From DASRDR01 sp963812945 [NCBI: uncultured Candidatus Rokubacteria bacterium] (GTDB lineage Bacteria > Methylomirabilota > Methylomirabilia > Rokubacteriales), in NCBI GenBank assembly GCA_963812945.1, contig CAWEXD010000008.1:1674001-1738000 (forward strand): a DNA stretch of 64,000 nucleotides, written 5' to 3'. Of this stretch, positions 17,157 to 26,195 are shown piece by piece. The translations under genes were made by a program, and so were the position numbers. Numbering within the stretch: position 1 is the stretch's first letter; each line of letters starts with the position of its first letter. The notes below the pieces were generated by a model. The model was not told the origin of the DNA. It searched no databases and was given only the letters and a program-made list of their open reading frames with translations.

Positions 17157-17981
17157 CTAGTTCTTCTGGTAGGGGTTGGTCTTCGCCATGTAGACGTCGT
17201 ACTTGGCCTGCACCAGCCCGTTGGCGGCGACGTGCGCCGAGTACATGTCCAGGAAGTCCTTCCACTCCTGGTCGCCGTAGCGCACCGCCCAGCCGACGTT
17301 GGCGTTACCGAAGTCCTCGCCCGGGAACGCCATCTTCGCCCAGGCCCCGTTCTCGGACACCTGCAGCCACCAGTTGATGTTGATGATCGGCAGGATGGTG
17401 ACGTCGGTGTCACCCCGGCGCGTGGGCGCCAAGGTCTCGACGTCGGCCTGGATCTGCAGCGCCAGGAGCTGCGCCTTCGGGAACAGGCGCTTGGCGGTCT
17501 CGAACTCGCGCGAGCCCAGGCCGACCGCGATCTTGACGTCCGGGCGGTTGAGGTCGGCGACCTTGGTCAGGCCCTTGGTGTTGTCCTTGCGGATCACGGC
17601 GTTGAGGCCCTTGGCGCGGAACGGCCGCACGAAGGTGACCTCGAGGGCGCGCGGCGCGTTGTAGACGAAGCTCGAGCCGAAGAAGTCGCAGTCGCCGCGC
17701 TTGAGGGCGAGCACCGCGGTGTTCCACTGGACCTCGACCGGCTGGATCTTGACGTTCATCCAGGTGGCCAGCTCGTTGGCCAGCTCGACGAACGCGCCCA
17801 GCCACTCGCCCGTCTTCGGGTCCTTGTAGGACTCGGGCGAGCCCTGCGCGTAGCAGACCTTCATGAGGCCTTCCTTCTTCACCTTGGTCAGCGTCGAGGA
17901 GTCGGACTGCGCGTGCGCGCCGGTCGTCCCGGCGAGCAACAGGGCCGCCGCGATGCCGACGACGTGCCGCCTCTTCATCAT
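17157..17981 (-). CDS. Amino-acid ABC transporter, periplasmic substrate-binding protein
   Basis: 274 residues from ATG 17981 (a second ATG follows at once), with a strong AAGGAGGAG. The signal peptide is MMKRRHVVGIAAALLLAGTT with cleavage after AHA. The mature protein is a family-3 binding protein: LMKVCYAQGSPESYKD, WLGAFVELANELATWM, LALKRGDCDFFGSS and RPFRAKGLNAVI. The ligand should be an amino acid or a close derivative. The operon also encodes gamma-glutamyltransferase and an ASTE-type deacylase, so a conjugated amino acid is plausible. Confidence 0.93.
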   Translation of the reverse strand: MMKRRHVVGIAAALLLAGTTGAHAQSDSSTLTKVKKEGLMKVCYAQGSPESYKDPKTGEWLGAFVELANELATWMNVKIQPVEVQWNTAVLALKRGDCDFFGSSFVYNAPRALEVTFVRPFRAKGLNAVIRKDNTKGLTKVADLNRPDVKIAVGLGSREFETAKRLFPKAQLLALQIQADVETLAPTRRGDTDVTILPIININWWLQVSENGAWAKMAFPGEDFGNANVGWAVRYGDQEWKDFLDMYSAHVAANGLVQAKYDVYMAKTNPYQKN

Positions 17982-18063
17982 CGTCTCCTCCTTGTTGGAA
18001 GCCGGGATCCTGAGCGTGGGTATCCTACCTCCCCGGACGACGGACGCGCAACGCCGCCGGGTC

Positions 18064-19653
18064 TCAGAAGCCGATGGCGCAGCCGTCCTGGCGGGGCTCC
18101 GAGCCGGCCGCCCAGACGCCGCCCGGCAAGGCCTGGATCGCCTGGGCGCCGCCAATCCCGCGATGGCCCCGGCGGACCACCTCGTGCCCCCACCGGGCGA
18201 GCGCGGCGCAGGTCGGCTCGGGCACGCCCTCCTCCACCACGACGCGCCGGCCCGCTTCCCACCAGAAGCGCGGGTGGTCGATGGCGCTCTGCACGTCGAG
18301 CCGGTAGTCGATCAGGTTGACGAGGAGCTGGAGCTGGCCCTGCGGCTGCATGAGCCCGCCGGTTACGCCCAGCACGGTCTCGACGGCGCCGTCGCGGAGC
18401 ACGAGGCCGGGCATGAGGGTGTTGAGCGGCCGCTTCCCCGGCGCGAGCCGGTTGGGATGGGCGGGATCGAGCGAGAAGCAGGCGCCGCGATTCTGCATGA
18501 CGAAGCCGAGCCCCTCGGCGACGTGCCCGCTGCCGAAGTCCGAATAGACGCTGTTGATGAAGGACACCCCGTTGCCCTCGGCGTCGACGACGGCCAGGTA
18601 GACCGTGTCGCCGCGCCCGCCGCCCAGGGCGGCCGGCGCCGCCGCCGTCCAGCCGTCGGGCCGGCGAGCCGCGGCCAGGAGCCGCGCCACCGGCACCTCG
18701 CCGAAGCGCGGGTCGGCGACGTGGTCCCGCGCCGCGACCATGCCCTGCTTCATGGCCTCGATCAGGAGATGCCAGCACTCCGGGGCCTCGCGGGGGTGGA
18801 CCGCGAGATCGACGTCGCGGAGAGCGCGGAGCGCGACCAGGGTGGCCAGCCCCAGGCCGTTGGGCGGACACTGGAGCACGCGGCGGCCGCGGTGCTCGGC
18901 CTCGATCGGCTCGGGCCACTCCGCGCGGTAGTCGGCGAGGTCCCGGCGGTCGAGCAGGCCGCCCATCCGCCGCGCGTAGGCAACCAGGCGCTCGGCGATC
19001 TCGCCCCGGTAGAAGGCATCGGGCCCGCCCTCGGACAGGAGCCGGAGGCTACGCGCCAGGTCGGGCTGCACCAGGACCTCGCCGGCCCGGGGTGCGCGGC
19101 CGTCGATCAACAGGGTGCGCGCGGCCTCGGCATCGCGCCGGAGCCGCGCCTCGCTCAAGCTCCAGCTCAGGGCGTCGCCCGGCCCCACGGGGAAGCCCTC
19201 CTCGGCGTAGGCGATGGCGGGCTGGAGCACTTCGCGCAAGCTCAGCCGGCCGTGCGCCGACAGCATCTGCGCCCAGCCGTCGACGCAACCGGGCACCGTC
19301 CAGGACAGCGGGCTGTCGGCCGGCACGGCGTCGAGCCCGCGCCCCTGGTAGCCCTCGAGGGTGGCCGTGGCTGGCGCCGGGCCGCTGGCGTTGAGCGCGC
19401 GCACCCGGCGCTCCTTCGCCAGATAAATCAGGGCGAAGGCGTCGCCCCCCAGGCCGGTCTGGTAGGGATTGACGACGCCGAGCACCGCGGCCGCCGCGAC
19501 GGCGGCGTCGATGGCGTTGCCGCCGCCGAGCAGCATGCGCATGCCGGCCAGGCTCGCCAGCGGCTGGGCGGTGGCGATCAGCCCGCGCCGGGCCAGCACC
19601 GGCGAGCGCCGCGAGTTGAACGCGAGGACGTTGTAGCCGGACGGGGTCGTCAC
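18064..19653 (-). CDS. Gamma-glutamyltransferase family protein, without signal peptide
   Basis: 529 residues, GTG start. The N-terminal part has GGGNAIDAAVAAAAVLGVVNP and GLGGDAF. The autoprocessing/catalytic Thr is Thr350 in GGRGDTVYLAVVD, followed by VSFINSVYSDFGSG; the C-terminal GGLMQPQGQLQLL and DHPRFWW are typical. These Ntn hydrolases cleave themselves before the Thr and hydrolyse or transfer gamma-glutamyl or related acyl-amides. The lack of a signal sequence places it in the cytoplasm, unlike classical periplasmic Ggt, so it probably acts on imported substrate. It starts 4 nt after the ASTE gene ends. Confidence 0.9.
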   Translation of the reverse strand: MTTPSGYNVLAFNSRRSPVLARRGLIATAQPLASLAGMRMLLGGGNAIDAAVAAAAVLGVVNPYQTGLGGDAFALIYLAKERRVRALNASGPAPATATLEGYQGRGLDAVPADSPLSWTVPGCVDGWAQMLSAHGRLSLREVLQPAIAYAEEGFPVGPGDALSWSLSEARLRRDAEAARTLLIDGRAPRAGEVLVQPDLARSLRLLSEGGPDAFYRGEIAERLVAYARRMGGLLDRRDLADYRAEWPEPIEAEHRGRRVLQCPPNGLGLATLVALRALRDVDLAVHPREAPECWHLLIEAMKQGMVAARDHVADPRFGEVPVARLLAAARRPDGWTAAAPAALGGGRGDTVYLAVVDAEGNGVSFINSVYSDFGSGHVAEGLGFVMQNRGACFSLDPAHPNRLAPGKRPLNTLMPGLVLRDGAVETVLGVTGGLMQPQGQLQLLVNLIDYRLDVQSAIDHPRFWWEAGRRVVVEEGVPEPTCAALARWGHEVVRRGHRGIGGAQAIQALPGGVWAAGSEPRQDGCAIGF

Positions 19654-19657
19654 CCGC

Positions 19658-20680
19658 TCAGGCGAAGATGTCGGCCACCAGGTCGCCGGTGGCGACCGAC
19701 TGGTTGCCGACCCAGCTGAGCGCCGGGAAGGTCATGACGTAGCCGTCGGACGGCATGCGGATGACCTCGAGCTCGACGCCGAAGACGTCGCGCGTGCGCG
19801 CGATGACGGCGCCGGCCCGGAGGTGCACGCCGCACTCGACCTCGAAGCTGATGAAGCCGCCCCGCTCGGCGCGGATCGTCGGCAGGCCGTGATGCTCGCC
19901 GGGAAGCACCAGGAGCCCGCGCTGGGGCTCGATGGCGCCGTCGACCAGGCCGAGATGAATCAGCAGGTTCCGAGTGCCGCGGAGCGCCGCCGCCACGGTC
20001 GGCTCGTCGAGCGTCCGCGCCATCGGCATCTCCACCATGAAGGCGGGCTTGCCGGCGTCGAGGCACGCTCCAGCCAGGCACAAGGGGTTGGGGGCGGTCG
20101 TGATCAGGGTCAGGCCGAAGGCGCGCGCCATCGCCACGCTCCGCGCCCAGGCGGGCGTGCCGACCGCCTCCTGCCGGCCGCCGCGGTAGAGAAAGCAGAA
20201 CGGCATGGCCGGATAGCCGACCGCGTGCAAGTCGACCGCGCAGTCGGCCTGCTGGACGATCTCGGTCCACAGGAAGTGGGCGATCCGCTGGGTCAGGCTG
20301 CCGCGCGGATCGCCGGGGAAGAGCTTGTGCAAGTCGCCCGCGTAGGGCACGCCCTCGCGGGCGGCGTAGTGGGGCGCCACGCGAGTGGCGAACTGGTGCG
20401 CCAGCATGTTGGCGAGCGGCACCGCGATCACCGCGCCCCTGAGGCGCCCCGGCTCCAGCTCCGAACGCAGCCGGCGCAGCATCTCCACCGAGTAGCTGGT
20501 CTCCTGGCCGTGCGCTCCGGCGTGCAGGTAGACCACCGGGCCGTCCTCGCTGCCGTTGGCGATCCAGACCGGAACCTGCACCGGGGTGACGCCGTCGGCC
20601 AGCTCGCCGAGCCGCACCAGACCCTCGGCCGTGCCGCCGCGCGGCGCCCGGAGCGGGCCGACCGTCAGGGGCCCGGGCAT
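19658..20680 (-). CDS. Succinylglutamate desuccinylase/aspartoacylase-family deacylase
   Basis: 340 residues, M14-like zinc fold. Zinc ligands are His57 and Glu60 in HAGAHGQET and the His of CAVDLHAVG; the Arg-binding block NMLAHQFATRVAPH is present. The C-terminal part forms a beta barrel with FEVECGVHLRAGAVIARTRDVFG. Relatives (DoeB, AstE) remove acyl groups from N-alpha-acylated amino acids. The ATG overlaps the upstream dehydrogenase stop (TGATG). With the adjoining gamma-glutamyltransferase and transporter it suggests import and deacylation of an N-acyl or gamma-glutamyl amino acid; the substrate is inferred only. Confidence 0.87.
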   Translation of the reverse strand: MPGPLTVGPLRAPRGGTAEGLVRLGELADGVTPVQVPVWIANGSEDGPVVYLHAGAHGQETSYSVEMLRRLRSELEPGRLRGAVIAVPLANMLAHQFATRVAPHYAAREGVPYAGDLHKLFPGDPRGSLTQRIAHFLWTEIVQQADCAVDLHAVGYPAMPFCFLYRGGRQEAVGTPAWARSVAMARAFGLTLITTAPNPLCLAGACLDAGKPAFMVEMPMARTLDEPTVAAALRGTRNLLIHLGLVDGAIEPQRGLLVLPGEHHGLPTIRAERGGFISFEVECGVHLRAGAVIARTRDVFGVELEVIRMPSDGYVMTFPALSWVGNQSVATGDLVADIFA

Positions 20681-21654
20681 CAGCGGTCTCCCCCGCCCGG
20701 GGTCCGCGGCACCACCTCAGGGTCCACCGGCGAGCGCGGTCGCTCGCCGCGGGCCAGGCGCACCGCCTCGCGCGCCGCCTCCACGGTGACGCGCTCGCGG
20801 GACTCCTCGGAGTACCAGGCCACGTGCGGGGTCAGGATCACGTTGCCGAGGGCGAGGATCGGGTCGTCCGGCAGCGGTGGCTCGGGGTCGGTGACGTCGA
20901 GCCCGGCCCCTGCCAGACGCCCCTCGCGCAGCGCGGCCACCAGCGCCGGCTGGTCGATCACGGCGCCCCGCGCGGTGTTGATCAGGAACGCGCCCGGCTT
21001 CATGAGCCCGAGCTCGCGGGCCCCGATCAGGCCCCTGGTCTCCGTGGTCAGCGGGACGTGGATCGACACCACGTCGGCACGGCGCAGGAGCTCTGGCAGC
21101 GCGACCTGCTCGACACCCTCGGCCGCCACCGGCCGCCGCGCATGGGCCAGTACCGTCATGGCCAGCCCGCGGGCCTTGGCGGCGAGCAGCCGGGCGACGT
21201 CGCCGAAGCCGACCAGCCCGAGGGTCTGGCCGGCCAGGCGGTGGCGCGGCACCGCGCCCCGATAGCTCCAGCCGCCCGCCCGCACGTGGCGATCGAAGGC
21301 GAGCAGCCCCCGGGCCCAGGCCAGCATCAGAGCGAGCACGTGGTTCGACACCTCGTCCCAGTTGGCGTCGCGCACGTTGGCCACCCAGATCCCGCGGCGT
21401 GTGGCGGCCGCGACGTCGATGTTGTCGACCCCCTTGCCGAAGTGCACCACGCCGCGGCAGCGGGGCCAGGCGGCCAGGACCCGGTCGGTCACCGGGCAGT
21501 GCTGGTTGATGACGGCATCCGCATCGCGCCCGAGCCGGATTGCCTCGTCCTCGTCGCGACACTGGCCGATCACGAGCTCGACGCCGGCCTCGGCCAGCAC
21601 CCGCTCGGCGCCGGCGATGTCGTGGTAGTGGTGGTCGGTGATGACTGCCCTCAT
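20680..21654 (-). CDS. D-2-hydroxyacid dehydrogenase, C-terminal-binding-protein type
   Basis: 324 residues from ATG 21654. NAD-binding GLVGFGDVARLLAAKARG sits in the middle, with the catalytic Arg in NTARGAVID, a Glu in DVTDPEPPLPDDP and the His of LTPHVAWYS. It reduces a 2-keto acid or oxidises a D-2-hydroxy acid with NAD(H). As first gene of the operon it may act on the keto acid from the imported amino acid. The start is set by the promoter, whose -10 box ends 7 nt before the ATG. Confidence 0.9.
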   Translation of the reverse strand: MRAVITDHHYHDIAGAERVLAEAGVELVIGQCRDEDEAIRLGRDADAVINQHCPVTDRVLAAWPRCRGVVHFGKGVDNIDVAAATRRGIWVANVRDANWDEVSNHVLALMLAWARGLLAFDRHVRAGGWSYRGAVPRHRLAGQTLGLVGFGDVARLLAAKARGLAMTVLAHARRPVAAEGVEQVALPELLRRADVVSIHVPLTTETRGLIGARELGLMKPGAFLINTARGAVIDQPALVAALREGRLAGAGLDVTDPEPPLPDDPILALGNVILTPHVAWYSEESRERVTVEAAREAVRLARGERPRSPVDPEVVPRTPGGGDR

Positions 21655-21661
21655 CCACGGC

Positions 21662-21691
21662 ACTCTAGGCCAGGGCAAAAATCGGTGTCAA
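21662..21691 (-). promoter_or_regulatory. Near-consensus promoter of the dehydrogenase/GGT/ABC operon
   Basis: TTGACA (21691-21686), an 18-nt spacer and TAGAGT (21667-21662) on the minus strand, then 7 nt and the ATG at 21654. The -35 box is perfect. The predicted start of transcription falls on or next to the start codon, so the mRNA should be leaderless. Confidence 0.75.
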
Positions 21692-21781
21692 TCGGCGTCC
21701 GCGTAGACGCGGGCCGGCATGCTAGCGTGAGGGCCACGCGCAACGCAGCGCGACGGACACCCGGACCAGGGAGACAGCCAG

Positions 21782-22141
21782 GTGATCAAGCGACTGACGG
21801 TGATGACGCGGAAGCCGGGCCTGAGCCCGGCCGAGTTCGCCGACTACTGGACCCGGGTCCACGCGCCGCTCCTGGCGTCCCACCCCGCGGTCAAGCGCCT
21901 GGTGCTCAACGTCACCACGGAGTTCGTCCGCTTCTCGGTGCGCAACGAGGACCCGGATGACACGCTGCGCTCGACCATCCTCACCCGGACGCCCGACGGC
22001 TTCGTCGAGCTGTGGTTCGACGACCGCGAGTCGATGGAGGCAATGTACCACTCCGAGCACACCCGGAAGCTGGTCGCCGACGCCGAGAACTTCGTGGGCG
22101 CGATCGCCACCTTCGTGGTGGAGGAGCGCGTGATCAAGTAG
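21782..22141 (+). CDS. EthD-domain protein
   Basis: 119 residues, GTG start after GGGAGA. IKRLTVMTRKPGLSPAEFADYWTRVHAPLL is the EthD dimeric alpha/beta-barrel pattern (here seen as the pieces TRKPGLSPAEFADYW and VHAPLL). VELWFDDRESMEAMY and the C-terminal FVVEERVIK complete the ferredoxin-like fold. Such small proteins support ether or steroid degradation or act as cyclases and isomerases; the role here is unknown. It is transcribed away from the hydroxyacid dehydrogenase operon across a 127-nt gap and stands alone. Confidence 0.85.
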   Translation: MIKRLTVMTRKPGLSPAEFADYWTRVHAPLLASHPAVKRLVLNVTTEFVRFSVRNEDPDDTLRSTILTRTPDGFVELWFDDRESMEAMYHSEHTRKLVADAENFVGAIATFVVEERVIK

Positions 22142-22201
22142 GTCCGGCCCGCCGGAGCGAGAGACGGCGGCCTCCGCAGGGGTCAATAGTAGGATGCCCC
22201 C

Positions 22202-24184
22202 ATGAGGGCCCTGCGGCGCGAGGCGCCGCTCCTGCTGCTCCTGGTCTACGGCGGCGCCTTTGCCTACGCCGCATTCGGCCGTGGCGTCCCCGCGTTCGAC
22301 GATCATCCGGGCCAGCTCTTCCGCCTCTGGCACGCGCTCGACCGCTCCTTGCCCGCGGCCGCGTGGACCGCGGACTGGAGTCCCGACTGGTGGGGCGGCT
22401 ACCCCGAGCTTCAGTTCTATCCGCCGGGGTTCGCGCTGGTGGGCGCCGCGATCCGCGCGCTGCTCCTCTGGCGCCCCTCCGTCGAAACGGTCTACCGAGT
22501 TCTCTGCGCGGTCCTCCTACTGGCGCCGGGCGTCACGACGTACGCGCTGCTCGCCCGGGTGATCGGCGACCGATGGCTCGCGCTTCCGCCGGCGTTTCTC
22601 GCCCTCGTCCTGTCCGCCGATCTCCACGGCGGCGTGGAAGCCGGCCTCCGCTGGGGGTCGCTCACCACCCGGCTCGGCCTGGCCTGGCTGCCGCTCCTGG
22701 CGCTGGCGCTCCGGCCCTGGGTCGAGGCCGGCCGGCTGCCTCGCTGGGCGCCACCCCTGGCCGCCCTCGCGATCCTGTCCCACCCGTCCATGCTCCCGCC
22801 GGTGGCAGCGATCCTCGGCCTCGCGGCGGGCTTGGCCCTCCTGGCGCGGCCCGGGCGGCACACCCTCGTCCAGGCGGCCGCGACCGCCGGCTTCGCCCTC
22901 GCCCTCACTGCCTTCTGGAGCCTGCCCTTCACCGTCCGTCGCGCCTGGGTCATCCCGCTCGCCTGGGGCGACCTTTCGCTCGGGCTCCCCGGAGACTTGC
23001 CGGGCCGGCCGGTCCTCCTGGCACTCGGCATGGCGGCGCTGTCGGCGTGGGTGGCGGTGGCGCTCCGCCGGCGGCCGTTCGACGCCCTCCTCGCCGCGCT
23101 GCCGCTCGTGCTCGTGGCGGCGTTCGCCGGTGACCTCTGGCTCTTCCGGCGCGGCTGGTCCGCGATCGAGCCCCAGCGCCTGCTGGACGGGATCGTCCAC
23201 GCCTCGATCTGGGCCGCCGGTCTCGGGGCCGGCGTGATCGTCGAGCGCATCGTCCCCGCGCGCGCCGACCCGCGGGCCCGCCCGATCCTGGTGCTGGCGG
23301 TGATCGCGCTCGCGGCGATCCTGCCGGACCGGGAGGCCCGGACGCCGACGGTCGCCCTCTGGCCGGCGGCGGGCGCGTGGCCGACGCTGGAGGAGGTGAC
23401 GCGCCGCCATCACCTCGATCGCCTCTGGACCGCCCTCCGAGGCGGCTCGGACCGCGTCCTCTTCCTCACGTCGTCGCTCAGGCTCGACGACAGCCGCGAG
23501 TGGTACGCTCCCCACAGCCACGTCACGAGCCTCACGCCGCTGCGCGCCGGACGCGAGATCGTGCACGGCACGTTCACGCACCCCTCGCCGGTCGCCTCTC
23601 GCTTCTACACCGGCCAGTCCACGCCGCCAGCACGCCTCGTGACCTTGGCCGAGCGCCTCGACGGCCGCCTCCTGCTCGGCGAGCCGTGGGAGCGCCTGTC
23701 GCCGGCGGCCTTCGATCGATTCGCGCGAAGGCTCCGCGTCGGCACCGTCGTCGTGCCGTCGGCCGACGCGGCGCGAGCCCGCTTCCTCGGCCCCGCCTAC
23801 CAGCCCGCCGGCGAAGCGGCAGGCTTCGCGCTCTTCGAGCGGCGCGACCGGCCCTGGCCGCGCGTCGAGCGGATCACGTGGCGTCGATACCGCGTCCTCG
23901 TCTCCCCGACCGGCGGCGTGTGGATCCCGACCGGAATCCCGGCCTACCCGCTCTGGCGCGTCAAGAGCGCGACGGGCAGGCTCGAGACGCGGGTGGACGA
24001 CTGGGGGCTCCTCGAGCTCCGCGTCCCCGTCGACCTCTTCGAGGCGGAGCTCGTCTATTCGGAGGGCTGGCTCGAATGGACGGCTCTCGTGCTGAGCGTG
24101 GTCGGCGCCGGGATCTGGATCGCGTGGGCCGTCCGCGCGGGCGGGCCCGGCGCCGCCCGCGTCAGACGAGCGGGTCGTAGCTGA
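22202..24184 (+). CDS. Large GT-C-like membrane protein of unknown substrate
   Basis: 660 residues. Residues 1-365 contain about ten hydrophobic helices; an acidic F-D-D-H follows the first one, as expected for the outer loop of GT-C glycosyltransferases. Residues ~385-620 form a soluble, probably periplasmic domain and a last helix (ALVLSVVGAGIWIAWAV) anchors the C-terminus. The layout resembles bacterial membrane proteins annotated as 6-pyruvoyl-tetrahydropterin-synthase-related, and function is unproven. The ATG comes 6 nt after TAGGAT, suggesting a leaderless mRNA. Its 3' end overlaps that of the opposing SDR gene by 23 nt. Confidence 0.75.
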   Translation: MRALRREAPLLLLLVYGGAFAYAAFGRGVPAFDDHPGQLFRLWHALDRSLPAAAWTADWSPDWWGGYPELQFYPPGFALVGAAIRALLLWRPSVETVYRVLCAVLLLAPGVTTYALLARVIGDRWLALPPAFLALVLSADLHGGVEAGLRWGSLTTRLGLAWLPLLALALRPWVEAGRLPRWAPPLAALAILSHPSMLPPVAAILGLAAGLALLARPGRHTLVQAAATAGFALALTAFWSLPFTVRRAWVIPLAWGDLSLGLPGDLPGRPVLLALGMAALSAWVAVALRRRPFDALLAALPLVLVAAFAGDLWLFRRGWSAIEPQRLLDGIVHASIWAAGLGAGVIVERIVPARADPRARPILVLAVIALAAILPDREARTPTVALWPAAGAWPTLEEVTRRHHLDRLWTALRGGSDRVLFLTSSLRLDDSREWYAPHSHVTSLTPLRAGREIVHGTFTHPSPVASRFYTGQSTPPARLVTLAERLDGRLLLGEPWERLSPAAFDRFARRLRVGTVVVPSADAARARFLGPAYQPAGEAAGFALFERRDRPWPRVERITWRRYRVLVSPTGGVWIPTGIPAYPLWRVKSATGRLETRVDDWGLLELRVPVDLFEAELVYSEGWLEWTALVLSVVGAGIWIAWAVRAGGPGAARVRRAGRS

Positions 24185-25082
24185 AGTACTGGGCGGAGCT
24201 CTCGAGCGGCACCAGGTGGTGCCCGAGCGTCCCGGGGAAGGTCTCGGCCAGGCGCTCGGGAGTCCAGCCGTCGCCGTGGTGGATCGACCGGACCGGCCGC
24301 GGCTGGGAGAAGAGGAAGATCTCCCTGCCCCGCACCCCGAAGATCTGCCCGGACACACCCGCGGCATCGTCGGACGCGAGGTACACCGCCAGCGGCGCGA
24401 CATCCCGGGGCGACATCTGCTCGAGCTTGGCGACCCGCGCCTTCTGCTCGGGCGTGTCCGTCGGGATCGTCCCGATCAGGCGCGTCCAGGCAAACGGCGA
24501 GATGCAGTTCGCCGTGACGTTGTAGCGCGCCATGTCGAGCGCGGTCACGCGCGTCAGCCCGACGATCCCGAGCTTCGCGGCCGCGTAGTTCGCCTGCCCC
24601 ACGTTGCCGACCAGACCGGACGTCGACGTCATGTTGACGAACCGTCCCCAGCGCTGCTCCCGGAAGCGCGGCGCGGCGGCCCGGGTCAGGGCGAAGGCGC
24701 CCTTCAGATGCACGGCGATGACCGAGTCCCACTCCTCCTCGGTCATGTTGAAGATCATCCGGTCGCGCACGATCCCGGCGTTGTTGACGACCACGTCGAC
24801 GCGCCCGAAGTGGTCGATCGCGGTCTCGACGATCCGCTGGCCGCCCGCCATCGTGGTCACCGACTCGTGGCTCGGAGCGGCCTGGCCACCCGCCGCCTGG
24901 ATCTCGCGCACGACGTCGTCCGCCGGCGACGACGCGTGGCCGCTGCCGTCGGCGGCGCCCCCCAGGTCGTTCACGACGACGCGGGCGCCGGAGGCGGCCA
25001 TCAGGAGGGCGATCTCGCGCCCGATTCCCCGCCCGGCGCCCGTCACGACGACCACGCGACCCTCCAGGAACCGGGCGGTCAC
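24162..25082 (-). CDS. Short-chain dehydrogenase (multifunctional beta-oxidation type)
   Basis: 306 residues from GTG 25082, which overlaps the selD stop (GTGA). The cofactor motif TGAGRGIG, NNAGIVRD, the Ser of NMTSTSGLVG and YAAAKLG (Tyr-x3-Lys) are intact. The VVVNDLGGAADGSG segment and the ~50-residue C-terminal extension resemble the dehydrogenase part of the (3R)-hydroxyacyl-CoA dehydrogenase of peroxisomal-type multifunctional enzyme; no hydratase domain follows. It probably acts on acyl-CoA-like alcohols. Coupling to selD looks accidental or regulatory, since no selenium link is obvious. Confidence 0.87.
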   Translation of the reverse strand: MTARFLEGRVVVVTGAGRGIGREIALLMAASGARVVVNDLGGAADGSGHASSPADDVVREIQAAGGQAAPSHESVTTMAGGQRIVETAIDHFGRVDVVVNNAGIVRDRMIFNMTEEEWDSVIAVHLKGAFALTRAAAPRFREQRWGRFVNMTSTSGLVGNVGQANYAAAKLGIVGLTRVTALDMARYNVTANCISPFAWTRLIGTIPTDTPEQKARVAKLEQMSPRDVAPLAVYLASDDAAGVSGQIFGVRGREIFLFSQPRPVRSIHHGDGWTPERLAETFPGTLGHHLVPLESSAQYFSYDPLV

Positions 25083-26122
25083 GGCGCCACCTCGATGGTT
25101 CCCGCCGCGTCCTCGCCCGAGATCTCCCCGATCTGGACGGCCTCCTCCACGCCCTTCGCGGCCAGGGCTCGCAGCAGGGCCGCGCCGTCCGGCGTGGCAA
25201 GGAGGAGCCCGCCCGATGTCTGCGCGTCCCCGATCACCGCGCGGAGCGGCTCGGGAAGACTCGGATCCCACTGGACCGTCTCGGCCACCGCTTGCAGGTT
25301 CCGTTTGGTCCCGCCGGGGACGAGGCCCGCCTCGGCGAGCGCCACCACGTCCGGAAGCAGCGGGATCCGCGCCACGTGGAGCCGGGCACGGACCTTGGAC
25401 CCCCGGGTCATCCCCCTGAGGTGCCCGAGGAGGCCGAAGCCCGTGACGTCGGTGGCCGCGTGGATCGGGACCGTCGACGCGGCCTCCGCCGCCGCACGGT
25501 TCAGACGGGCCATCGTGGCGACGGCCGCCGTCACCGCCCGCTCCGGCGCCTTGGCCTGCTTGATCGCCGTCGAGATGATGCCGGTCCCGAGCGGCTTCGT
25601 CAGCACGAGCGCGTCCCCGGGCCGGGCGCCGACGTTCCGCCAGAGCCGCGCGGGATTGACCAGGCCCACGACGGCGTAGCCGGCCTTGGGCTCGGCGTCG
25701 TCGATCGAGTGGCCCCCGACGACGCTCACGCCGGCCTCCTGCGCCTTCTCGGCCCCGCCGCGCAGGATCTCGCCGAGCACGGTCATCGGCAGCTTGTCCC
25801 GCGGAAAGCCCACGATCGAGAGCATGGCGATGGGGCGCCCGCCCATCGCGTAGACGTCGGACAGGGAGTTGGCCGCCGCGATCTGCCCGAAGGTGTAGGG
25901 ATCGTCGACGATGGGCGTGAAGAAGTCCACCGTCAGCACGAGCCCGAGCGCGTCGGTGAGCCGGTAGACCGCCGCATCGTCGCACGTCTCCGGCCCGACC
26001 AGGACGTTCGGGTCGACGATCGGCGGCAGCATCCGCAGCACCTGGGCCAGATCCTCCGGCCCGAGCTTGCAGGCTCAGCCGGCCCCGTGGGAGAGCGTCG
26101 TCAGACGAATCGCCGGGTCCAT
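25079..26122 (-). CDS. selD: Selenide, water dikinase SelD with selenocysteine (in-frame UGA)
   Basis: 347 residues from ATG 26122, which follows GAGGAGGTGA. Codon 16 is TGA (26077-26075) in the context SHGAG-U-ACKLGP. Sec or Cys is catalytic at this place in SelD, and the next Lys binds ATP, so the UGA is read as selenocysteine. Without recoding the gene would appear to start at the GTG at 26041. Further SelD motifs: DDAAVYRL, TVDFFTPIVDDPYTFG, ANSLSDVYAMGG, GGHSIDDAEPKAG, TDVTGFGLLGHL and QTSGGLLLA. The product makes selenophosphate for Sec-tRNA or selenouridine. selA, selB and selC are not in this window. Confidence 0.96.
26044..26077 (-). promoter_or_regulatory. Sec UGA codon and candidate bacterial SECIS hairpin in selD
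   Basis: The UGA (26077-26075) is followed after 12 nt by a hairpin: GGGCC (26062-26058), a 9-nt loop GGAGGATCT, GGCCC (26048-26044). Position and size suit a bacterial SECIS element read by SelB; the loop differs from that of E. coli fdhF. Confidence 0.65.
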
Positions 26123-26195
26123 CCGTGAGTCACCTCCTCTCGGAAGCGAGTCCGCGTCAGTCTTGAGACGCGGCGGCGCGGCGGGACGATGCTGG

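Noticed and set aside
15969-18320. A 783-residue open frame on the plus strand
   Set aside because: Antisense to the ABC transporter genes; it is the complement of well-conserved coding sequence.
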